16,704 bases of DNA. It comes from an uncultured Bacteroides sp. Lineage in GTDB: Bacteria; Bacteroidota; Bacteroidia; Bacteroidales; Bacteroidaceae. The position numbers and the translations under genes were made by a program. Under the pieces are notes generated by a model. The model ran no database searches, had not been told where the DNA came from, and worked only from the letters and a program-made list of their open reading frames with translations. This document shows positions 1-7,172 of the stretch, piece after piece. Each line of letters starts with the position of its first letter. The first letter of the stretch is position 1. The DNA lies in assembly GCA_934716785.1 (NCBI GenBank), contig CAKUYM010000063.1, positions 1-16,704 of the forward strand, given 5' to 3'.

Positions 1-841
1 TCAATACCCAGTTATGGTCGTAACCGTTACCGTTTTTCAGTTGCATGAAATCATAGTCATTGATACGCTCGCCTACCGGAGTCGGGGTACGGAAATCCAT
101 CGGAGTTTCTTCTACCGGAACAATCTCGCCGGTTGTCATGAAGGTACTGTCCACCGGAGTATAATAGTCCGCATCCACCATCAACAGATGGTCGGAGTTA
201 TTGCCGGCATCGCCATCAAGATTGAAATAAGAGTGGTTGGTCATATTTACAATCGTCGGCTTGTCCGTTTCCGCTTCGTACTGAATATCGATGGCATTAT
301 CGTCCGTCAGTTTCATCAGCACTTTGCAAGTGATATTTCCGGGGAAGCCCTCTTCACCGTCCTCGGCACGGTAGGTCAACTGCAGCTCTTGCGGATTCAA
401 CTGTTCAGCGTCAAACACCTGGTATTGGAATCCTTGTGGGCCGCCGTGCAGGCAATGACCGTAATTGTTGCGAGGAAGCTGATATTCTACACCGTCCAAC
501 GTAAATTTTCCCTGATTGATGCGGTTGGCATAGCGTCCGATTGTCGCACCGAAATCCGATGGTTTGCTAATATAGTCCTGAATTGAATCGAAACCGAGCA
601 CAACGTCACGCATCTGTCCGTCTTTATCGGGAACCATCACAGAAACAATACGTCCACCGAAATTGGTGATGCAAACTTCCATGTTGTTCTTGTTGCGCAA
701 GGTGAACAAATCAGTCTTCTTTCCATTTACTTCTGTCTGGAAATTGCTCCGTAACAAACCGGAGTCCGTAGTTTTTTCTGTCTTCGGAGTACAAGATGCC
801 ATTAAAAGGGCGGCAACTGCCCATACGCATAACTTTTTCAT
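1..841 (-). CDS. galM: Galactose mutarotase (aldose 1-epimerase), lipoprotein, 3' end missing
   Basis: Interconverts the alpha and beta anomers of aldoses, classically galactose. The first 280 residues are visible; the family is usually about 340-380 residues, so the C-terminus, including the expected catalytic Glu, lies beyond the left edge. Residues 1-17 form a lipoprotein signal ending in a lipobox (L-M-A-S-C17), so the enzyme is exported and lipid-anchored, unlike cytoplasmic GalM. Family motifs are clear: IGRYANRI near 101-108, LHGG with H132, NHSYFNL with the conserved His H203, and GYDHN at 273-277. The ATG at 841 is chosen because it gives the complete signal peptide. It lies 81 bases downstream of the GH92 gene on the same strand with no promoter motif seen between them, so cotranscription is likely. 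Its role would be to equilibrate sugars released by the neighbouring glycosidases. Family assignment is firm; substrate is inferred. Confidence 0.95.
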   Translation of the reverse strand, partial: MKKLCVWAVAALLMASCTPKTEKTTDSGLLRSNFQTEVNGKKTDLFTLRNKNNMEVCITNFGGRIVSVMVPDKDGQMRDVVLGFDSIQDYISKPSDFGATIGRYANRINQGKFTLDGVEYQLPRNNYGHCLHGGPQGFQYQVFDAEQLNPQELQLTYRAEDGEEGFPGNITCKVLMKLTDDNAIDIQYEAETDKPTIVNMTNHSYFNLDGDAGNNSDHLLMVDADYYTPVDSTFMTTGEIVPVEETPMDFRTPTPVGERINDYDFMQLKNGNGYDHNWVL

Positions 842-922
842 GATACAATTGTCTATTAAAATCTATATATTTTACATTAGCATATTACTGTATATCATTC
901 TATAAATTATCTCACTGCCCGA

Positions 923-3214
923 TTATTTTTTCTTCTTTAATTCGTTAGAGAAAGAGTAAGGAAAATCGGATTCCTTCGTGCCGCGCTGCCGATTGGGTTT
1001 GGCATCCATCTTATAAGAAATGGTAGCGCCATTCAGCAAGTCCCGATGGGTGAGATAGTTTTTTGTATATTCTTTGCCATTCACTGTCATTGATGAAATA
1101 TAGCGTCTGTCATCTCCGTTGTTCGGTGCAGAGATAGTCGCCGTCTTTCCGTTTTCCAAGTGCAGCTTCATCTCCTTGAAATAAGGAGTGCCCAGTACAT
1201 ACTCATCCGTACCCGGACATACCGGATAGAATCCCATGGCCGAGAACACATACCAGGCAGAAGTCTGGCCGTTGTCCTCATCACCGCAATAACCGTCGGG
1301 GGCAGGAGTGTAAAGTTTGTCCATCACTTCACGAATCCAGTATTGCGCTTTCCAAGGCTGGCCGGAATAGTTGTACAGATAAAGCATGTGCTGAATAGGC
1401 TGGTTGCCATGCGCATAGTTGCCCATATTCATAATCTGCATTTCGCGGATTTCATGAATCACGGCTCTATAATAGCTTTCATCGAAAATCGGAGGCAGGA
1501 TAAATACAGAGTCCATCATTTGATTGAATCCGTCTTTACCTCCCATCAGGTTAATCAAACCTTGAGGATCGTGGAATACGGACCAAGTGTAATGCCAGCT
1601 ATTGCCTTCCGTAAAGGCATCGCCCCATTTCAGCGGATTGAATGGAGACTGGAACGTACCGTCTTCATTCTTACCGCGCATCAACTTGTGTTCGGGATCA
1701 TAAAGATTCTTATAGTTCATCGCTCTCTTTGCGAAGACCTCGATTTCTTTTTTCGGCTTCTTCAAGGCTTTGCCCAATTGATAGATACACCAGTCATCAT
1801 AAGCATATTCCAGTGTGCGTGCCGCATTCTCGTTAATACCTACATTATAAGGAACATAGCCTAATTTGTTGTAATATTCATATCCCAAGCGCCCGGTAGA
1901 ACGGACCTTCGGGTGCACTGCGTTTGCCCCGTGCTTCACGGCCTCCCACAACGTTTCAATATCATACCCTTTCAGGCCTTTCAAGTAAGCATCGGCAACG
2001 ATAGAAGCGGAGTTGTTCCCGACCATGCAGCCTCTATGACCGGGGCTCGCCCATTCCGGAAGGAATCCGCTTTCCTTATAGGTATTCACCAATCCTTCCT
2101 GCATCTTCGTATTCATGGACGGATACATCAGGTTGAGAAAGGGGAACAGACAACGGAACGTATCCCAAAAACCGGTATCGGTAAACATATAGCCCGGAAG
2201 CACTTCACCGTTGTAAGGGCTGTAATGCATCACATCCCCTTTGGCATTTATCTCGTAGAAACTTCTGGGAAACAATACCGAACGATACAGACAGGAGTAG
2301 AATGTGCGCAAGTGGTCAGCGTCATCATCTTTCACTTCGATGCGTCCGAGAACATCGTTCCATACCTTGCGGCCTTTCGCTGCAATTTGGTCAATATCAT
2401 CCGAGTTCAATTCCTTCAGGTTCAGTTCCGCCTGTTCGGGACTGATAAAGGAAGAGGCTACGCGCACATTTACCTGTTCGCCCTTGCGGGTTTTGAAACC
2501 TACCAGTGCACCGGCATGGTTGGTTGTCACTTCCAGCTTGCCGGTATCAACCGCACCGTTGGCTACGGCAGCCGTATAAGTAAACGGCTTGTCGAATACC
2601 AGTACAAAGTAGTTTTTGAAATTTGCAGGAACACCCCCGCTGTTTTTTGTGGTATAACCGATAATCTTGTTTTCCGAAGGGATTACTTTCACAAATGAAC
2701 CTTTATCGAAGGCATCCACCACGACGTAAGAATGCTCGTTCTCGGGGAAAGTGAAACGAAAGACAGCCGCTCTCTCCGTCGGAGCGATTTCGGTCACGAC
2801 ATCATGATCGGCAAGATATACCTTATAATAATAAGGAGTGGCCGTTTCTGCCTTGTGAGAGAACCAACTGGCACGTTCGTCCTGATTGAATGATGCCTTA
2901 CCGGTGACCGGCATGATGGCAAACTGTCCGTAATCATTAATCCAAGGACTGGGCTGATGGGTTTGTTTGAATCCTCTGATCTTGTCAACATCATACGTAT
3001 ATGCCCATCCATCACCCATTTTGCCGGTCTGCGGAACCCAAAAGTTCATTCCCCAAGGCAGCGCAATGGCAGGGTATGTGTTTCCGGTAGATAGCGAATG
3101 CTTAGAGTGTGTACCGACCAGCGGACTGACATAGTCCACCGGTCCGGTAATTGTTTTTGCCGCCATCCCCCATACACTAAGTAACGCAAAAGCGAATAGA
3201 GTTAGTTTCTTCAT
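923..3214 (-). CDS. Secreted GH92 alpha-mannosidase
   Basis: Calcium-dependent inverting exo-alpha-mannosidase family that trims terminal mannose from N-glycan or mannan chains. The 763-residue length is normal for GH92. Residues 1-19 are a signal peptide ending M-A-A. The N-terminal beta-sandwich begins with the family motif DYVSPLVGT (27-35), followed by an (alpha/alpha)6 catalytic domain. E536 in EGNSWHYTW matches the expected general acid. D645 and D647 in CGDEDNGQ match the paired Asp general base. HGNQP followed by YLYNYSGQPW and SAWYVFSAMGFYPVCPG are further hallmarks. It starts 12 bases after the DUF4965 gene, so the two are almost certainly cotranscribed. The upstream sequence is A-rich with no clear Shine-Dalgarno. 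Linkage specificity (alpha-1,2, -1,3, -1,4 or -1,6) cannot be read safely from sequence. The C-terminus is a lysine run (ELKKKK). Confidence 0.96.
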   Translation of the reverse strand: MKKLTLFAFALLSVWGMAAKTITGPVDYVSPLVGTHSKHSLSTGNTYPAIALPWGMNFWVPQTGKMGDGWAYTYDVDKIRGFKQTHQPSPWINDYGQFAIMPVTGKASFNQDERASWFSHKAETATPYYYKVYLADHDVVTEIAPTERAAVFRFTFPENEHSYVVVDAFDKGSFVKVIPSENKIIGYTTKNSGGVPANFKNYFVLVFDKPFTYTAAVANGAVDTGKLEVTTNHAGALVGFKTRKGEQVNVRVASSFISPEQAELNLKELNSDDIDQIAAKGRKVWNDVLGRIEVKDDDADHLRTFYSCLYRSVLFPRSFYEINAKGDVMHYSPYNGEVLPGYMFTDTGFWDTFRCLFPFLNLMYPSMNTKMQEGLVNTYKESGFLPEWASPGHRGCMVGNNSASIVADAYLKGLKGYDIETLWEAVKHGANAVHPKVRSTGRLGYEYYNKLGYVPYNVGINENAARTLEYAYDDWCIYQLGKALKKPKKEIEVFAKRAMNYKNLYDPEHKLMRGKNEDGTFQSPFNPLKWGDAFTEGNSWHYTWSVFHDPQGLINLMGGKDGFNQMMDSVFILPPIFDESYYRAVIHEIREMQIMNMGNYAHGNQPIQHMLYLYNYSGQPWKAQYWIREVMDKLYTPAPDGYCGDEDNGQTSAWYVFSAMGFYPVCPGTDEYVLGTPYFKEMKLHLENGKTATISAPNNGDDRRYISSMTVNGKEYTKNYLTHRDLLNGATISYKMDAKPNRQRGTKESDFPYSFSNELKKKK

Positions 3215-3226
3215 GGTATTTTTATC

Positions 3227-5704
3227 TTATTTAACCAGTTTTCCTTCAAGCATCTTGATGTAATATCCGCCTACGACGGAACGCGCCTGGAAACCTCTTT
3301 GATTCGGTTCGTCCGTAAATACCCAGTCGGACATCGGGACGCGGTTAGGCGTCACGCTCATAAACAGATATACCGGTTCGATAAATTTCTCAAAGGTAGC
3401 TTTGTCATCAGCCAATGTGGCTGTCCACATGATCCAGTCGGTCTTTGTGTACGTTGCACGGTTATCCAACGGAAGACCATATTTATTTTGCTTCGAAAGA
3501 TAGTAAGCTATTTCTTTTTCTGCAACATTTTTGGGGAAGATTTGCAGGTTCAGTAATTTATCCCATACCAAGTTGTACTTCTGACTCCATGTTCCCGGCT
3601 TGTCAAATGTCAGTCGATAGTGGTCGCCGTCATCTGCCATCTTCACCCATTCGGCAGCCATTTCCTTTGCTTTCTGCGTGTACTTTTCGGCAACATCTTT
3701 CTTGCCCAGCATATCTGCCAGATAACCGTATGAGGCAACACCCATGATCGCTTTGATAGAAAGGTTGGCATTGTGTGCAAAATGACCGGCAAAGTCATCG
3801 GTGCACAGTTGGTTGGCGGGGTCAAGTCCGTTCTCTGCCAGATAATCGGTCCATGTGGTCAAGGTCTCCCAATGTTTCTGTGCATAATCGGCATTGCCTT
3901 CCATTTTCGCAATGGCAGCAGCCAGCACCACCATATTGCCCGATTCTTCTACCGGCATATCACCGCCATAGGTCTGACCGTTGGCCAATGGATAAGTACC
4001 GACATCGTGTGCGGCAAACGGCTTTGTCCATTTTCCACTCTCGCTATAATAGAATATATGGTTCATGGTGGCTTTCACCAACTCCGGATTATAATACAAG
4101 AGTAACGGAGCTCCCGGATAAGTCAGATCGACCGTTCCGATAGAGCCATTGCTGAAATTCTCCTTAGAAAGGAATACCAAGTCACCATTCGGAGCCTGCA
4201 CCAATTTATGCGCAGCCAATGCCTGACGATAAGCCAATGCACAAAGCTCGGCATATTTACGCCCACCGGCAGCAGTAGCTTCTGCCATCAGTTTCTTGTC
4301 GAAAGCGGCACAATTCTTCATTTGCATATCGTATTCTTTCTCCGCTTTCCTGAATTGGGATACAATTGTTTCATTGCCTTGACGATTCCAGTAAGGACGC
4401 AGGTTGTCACCAAAATATTGGATGGAATAAATATCATCGTACCCGATCAACAGGTGACCATCCGCTTTTTGTATTTCGCCCAATGAACGGACGAGCGCCA
4501 ACTTGTCATAACCGTTTGTGGTTGATGCTTCCAGCTTGTCGGCAAGAAAACTTTTGCGCAACTCTCTGCCGTCACCGATTGCACAAGTGCTGTTTTCCTT
4601 TTCAGCAGCCAGATAGAAATATCCCCAGTCAATGCGGACATCATCACCTTTCTTCTTCAAGATTTCCTGATTGCGGCTTCCGGTACGGAGGAACAACAGA
4701 TTACCGTCAATAAAGCTGTCGGCAACCGACTCTTGGTGAGGCTGGTCGAGCGCCCATTGAGGAGCTGCTTCAAAATATAGCTCAACTTGATGTTTCTGAC
4801 TGTCATTGGAAGTTACTTCGTACGAAATATAGTTGACCGGACGTGACAACAGGTCCAGATTATCCATAAACATTGGAGCGGTAAATGTCAATTTCAAATC
4901 TACCGGGCCGCAAGTGAATGTATAATAAGTCTGCATGGGCTGTACGTCTACTGAAGTCTGCTGTGCCGTCTGCAAGAAAGAGCAATACCCTTCCAGTTCG
5001 ACCAACAGTCCGAAATCCAGCAATCCGTTTCCTACCCGATTATGGCAATATCCGGCAATCAGGTTCTCTCCCTGCTTTAAAGAAGCTACTACTTCTTCAG
5101 GCAACTTTACTTTTTCATTTTTCTTGCAAGAGTTACCAGTATCCACCACCTTGATGCCATTGACATAAATAATGGCGTCATCGTCATGCGAGAACTCCAG
5201 ATATACATTTTTTCCTGTCAGGTCCTCCGGGATATCGGCAATCCGGCGTACCCATATAAATTCTTCCCCCCATTGGGTTTTGGCAGTGTATTCATTCTCC
5301 ATTGTCCCGAAGGCAGCTTCGCCCTCCTTCCAGGCTTTATCGTCGAATTCGATATTCTGCCACCCGTCAGCGGGTTGTTGGGTCGTATATTTTCCCCGCC
5401 AACTTCCTTGTTCGGATGTTTTTACCAGAGGTCTTAGTTCCAATTCTTCCGTTCCCATGAAACGATAGGTTTGTCCGTCTACTTTCACCACCCCAAGCAA
5501 AGGGAAATCCTTACCTGTCCAATGTCTCACAGAACTGTCATACAAATTGTCTGTAGCGGACCACGCACTGGTATAAGGGTCAATCGTCACCAGAGGGTAT
5601 GCCGGAGCACGTAATTCACTCTTCTCGTGCTGCTCTATCCGGGGGCCACAGCTACAAAAAACAGAAGCCGTCCCCAGCAACAGCATCATCAGTTGTTGTT
5701 TCAT
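3227..5704 (-). CDS. GtaA-like DUF4964/DUF5127/DUF4965/DUF1793 lipoprotein with inserted jelly-roll-like domain
   Basis: An 825-residue exported protein of the glutaminase-A-like group, usually annotated glutaminase or DUF4965 protein; real activity in Bacteroides is unproven. Residues 1-19 look like a lipoprotein signal (V-F-C-S-C19). A DUF4964-like start (about 30-90, LRAPAYPLVTIDPY) precedes a segment at about 94-236 resembling the GH2 sugar-binding or galactose-binding fold (WVRR at 151-154, HDDDAIIYVNG at 173-183). DUF5127-like sequence follows from about 250, then a predicted helical-hairpin catalytic region. Conserved-looking acidic positions are E586/E587 in PVEESGNM and D636/D637 in CTDDFAGHFAHNANLS. 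It lies 12 bases ahead of GH92, so a glycan-related role, perhaps as a glycosidase, fits better than glutaminase; that is inference. The ATG at 5704 gives the complete signal sequence. Confidence 0.85.
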   Translation of the reverse strand: MKQQLMMLLLGTASVFCSCGPRIEQHEKSELRAPAYPLVTIDPYTSAWSATDNLYDSSVRHWTGKDFPLLGVVKVDGQTYRFMGTEELELRPLVKTSEQGSWRGKYTTQQPADGWQNIEFDDKAWKEGEAAFGTMENEYTAKTQWGEEFIWVRRIADIPEDLTGKNVYLEFSHDDDAIIYVNGIKVVDTGNSCKKNEKVKLPEEVVASLKQGENLIAGYCHNRVGNGLLDFGLLVELEGYCSFLQTAQQTSVDVQPMQTYYTFTCGPVDLKLTFTAPMFMDNLDLLSRPVNYISYEVTSNDSQKHQVELYFEAAPQWALDQPHQESVADSFIDGNLLFLRTGSRNQEILKKKGDDVRIDWGYFYLAAEKENSTCAIGDGRELRKSFLADKLEASTTNGYDKLALVRSLGEIQKADGHLLIGYDDIYSIQYFGDNLRPYWNRQGNETIVSQFRKAEKEYDMQMKNCAAFDKKLMAEATAAGGRKYAELCALAYRQALAAHKLVQAPNGDLVFLSKENFSNGSIGTVDLTYPGAPLLLYYNPELVKATMNHIFYYSESGKWTKPFAAHDVGTYPLANGQTYGGDMPVEESGNMVVLAAAIAKMEGNADYAQKHWETLTTWTDYLAENGLDPANQLCTDDFAGHFAHNANLSIKAIMGVASYGYLADMLGKKDVAEKYTQKAKEMAAEWVKMADDGDHYRLTFDKPGTWSQKYNLVWDKLLNLQIFPKNVAEKEIAYYLSKQNKYGLPLDNRATYTKTDWIMWTATLADDKATFEKFIEPVYLFMSVTPNRVPMSDWVFTDEPNQRGFQARSVVGGYYIKMLEGKLVK

Positions 5705-5826
5705 AATCTTAATGTTAGCTTAAAGTCAAAAGGTTTTTACCTTTCATGCTAATTTATACTATTTTTCCTGCTACAAAGATTACAGAAATAACCGAAATAA
5801 AATGATAATATTTATTCAATAAAGAA

Positions 5827-5860
5827 CAAATACAGACCAAAACACCTCTCGACATACAAA
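5827..5860 (-). promoter_or_regulatory. Weak candidate promoter for the DUF4965-GH92-galM genes
   Basis: On the minus strand, TTTG (5860-5857) is followed after 22 bases by TGTATTTG (5834-5827), one mismatch from the Bacteroides -7 element TAnnTTTG. The predicted start near 5820 would leave a leader of about 115 bases. The 212-base gap between GH43 and this gene makes a separate promoter plausible, but cotranscription from the GH43 promoter is equally possible. Confidence 0.25.
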
Positions 5861-5916
5861 CTTCCGGCAGAATTGCATTTCAAATTACTACAACCTGATG
5901 CCCGGGCCTTTCTATT

Positions 5917-6906
5917 TTATTTCAATGGACTTGCCGTTACGCCTTCAAAAGTCATCCTGATTGGTTTTATTTTTCCATCTTTATCAAAGTACATACGGTC
6001 AACGCAGGTCACACGAGCGTTTCCATCCGTTTCACCCAATGGATGGCGATGATAAATGATGTACCATCCGTCCTCTCCCGGCCCTTTTACAACTGAATGA
6101 TGACCGGCACCTGTTCCAATATTGGGATCTCTCTGCAATATTTTGGCTTCTCTCTTGAAAGGTCCGAACGGTGAGTCGGCAATTGCATAAGCGACGCAAT
6201 AATCCGGTCCTGTCCAACCGCCTTCCGACCACATAAAATAATATTTTCCATTGCGCTTCAACATGAAAGGTCCTTCTACATATTTTTCCGGAGTCACTTC
6301 TTTATAAACAGTGCCATCTTCAAACGGCACGATGCTCAACAAATCCGGAGCCAACTTCACCATATTGCAATGTCCCCAACCACCGTAATACATATAATAC
6401 TGTCCGTCGTCATCTTTATAAACGAACTGGTCAATAGGTTGTGCGCCATTCACAAATTTACCGATTAAAGGCTTGCCCAGCGCATCCTTAAATGGTCCGG
6501 CCGGATTATCGGCTACAGCGACACCGATTCCCCCTAATTCGTTATTGTTCTGAATATCATTCGCACCGAAAAATATATAGTATTTATTATTCGCATGAAT
6601 TACGGCAGGTGCCCATAAAGCGCGTTTAAACCAACTTATATTTTCTTTCGACAGTACTTTCGGATGTTTTGTCCAGTTCACAAGATCTTTGGACGAGAAG
6701 GCGTCCATAAAGGTCTGTTCATCGTAAGGTGCCGAATAGGTAGGGTAGATCCAATATTCATCTCCAAACACAACTCCTTCCGGATCGGCATACCACCCCG
6801 GAAATACAGGATTACCACTCGTTTTGGGTTGTTGATTGGCATTTTGTCCGAGAATAGACTGGCAACAACAAATAACACTAAAAAGAATAAGATGCCTTAG
6901 TTTCAT
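5917..6906 (-). CDS. Secreted GH43 family glycoside hydrolase
   Basis: A single-domain, 329-residue, five-bladed beta-propeller enzyme. GH43 members are inverting arabinofuranosidases, xylosidases, arabinanases or galactosidases; which one applies here cannot be told. Residues 1-20 are a signal peptide (cleavage probably near ILG-QN; a Cys cluster at 13-15 makes a lipoprotein a lesser possibility). The three catalytic acids are visible: D41 in GWYADPEG (base), D159 in QPIDQFVYKDDDG (pKa modulator) and E211 in YVEGPFMLKRNGKYYFMWSEG's first part (acid). GAGHHSVV at 266-273 holds the His commonly used for metal binding in the propeller centre. There is no accessory carbohydrate-binding domain. 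It is divergent from GH2 and is followed by the DUF4965 gene after 212 bases. A well-matched promoter lies just upstream. Confidence 0.92.
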   Translation of the reverse strand: MKLRHLILFSVICCCQSILGQNANQQPKTSGNPVFPGWYADPEGVVFGDEYWIYPTYSAPYDEQTFMDAFSSKDLVNWTKHPKVLSKENISWFKRALWAPAVIHANNKYYIFFGANDIQNNNELGGIGVAVADNPAGPFKDALGKPLIGKFVNGAQPIDQFVYKDDDGQYYMYYGGWGHCNMVKLAPDLLSIVPFEDGTVYKEVTPEKYVEGPFMLKRNGKYYFMWSEGGWTGPDYCVAYAIADSPFGPFKREAKILQRDPNIGTGAGHHSVVKGPGEDGWYIIYHRHPLGETDGNARVTCVDRMYFDKDGKIKPIRMTFEGVTASPLK

Positions 6907-6937
6907 ACACTATACATATTTTAAAAGTTCGGTGCAA

Positions 6938-6970
6938 CAAAAATAATAAAAAGCGACTGATAAATTCAAT
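6938..6970 (-). promoter_or_regulatory. Candidate Bacteroides-type promoter for GH43
   Basis: Reading the minus strand, TATTTTTG (6945-6938) is a perfect TAnnTTTG -7 element followed by T. It is preceded by a 21-base spacer and ATTG (6970-6967), a three-of-four match to the -33 TTTG. The predicted transcript start near 6931 gives a leader of roughly 25 bases before the ATG at 6906. No terminator or second coding signal intervenes. Confidence 0.5.
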
Positions 6971-7077
6971 AAATATAAACCTTTTAAGGATAAATAATTA
7001 CCAATCTGCCCGCCATATCATCATTAATAGTGGTTTTATCATAAAAAGAAGAGATTGTGTCATTTTTTGAACAAAGA

Positions 7078-7112
7078 TTTGCCTTCAATCTCCTTTTATT
7101 CCGCTTTCTTTG
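7078..7112 (+). promoter_or_regulatory. Candidate promoter for the GH2 gene
   Basis: TTTG at 7078-7081 is followed after 23 bases by TTTCTTTG at 7105-7112, one mismatch from TAnnTTTG. A transcript start near 7119 would leave about 54 bases before the preferred GH2 start at 7173 but only about 9 before the upstream ATG at 7128, which supports the later start. The remainder of the divergent 6907-7172 region is AT-rich; I see no convincing operator dyad in it. Confidence 0.35.
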
Positions 7113-7172
7113 TAACATTACCTTTTAATGGAATACCTATTAATAATTAAATACATAATGCATACCATAAAC

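Noticed and set aside
1160..1864. Long open frames opposite GH92 and the other large genes (for example 1160-1864 +, 1913-2698 +, 8097-8819 -, 11843-12631 +)
   Set aside because: They lie wholly inside strongly supported genes on the opposite strand, have low-complexity hydrophobic or His/Arg-rich translations and show no recognisable domain.
5729..5744. 6-bp inverted repeat AAAGGT/ACCTTT around a TTTT loop in the leader of the DUF4965 gene
   Set aside because: Short and AT-rich, not followed by a T run on the gene's strand, and likely by chance in this base composition.
5900..5907. GCCCGGGC palindrome just after the GH43 stop
   Set aside because: A perfect 8-base palindrome has no room for a loop, and no T tract follows on the minus strand, so it is not supported as a terminator.
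6975..6995. Possible dyad around CCTTTTAAGG between GH43 and GH2 as an operator
   Set aside because: Half-sites are only four bases with a two-base loop in AT-rich DNA, too weak to claim a binding site.
7128..7172. Upstream in-frame ATG extending GH2 by 15 residues
   Set aside because: It would precede a textbook signal peptide with a hydrophobic tail and leave almost no leader behind the candidate promoter.
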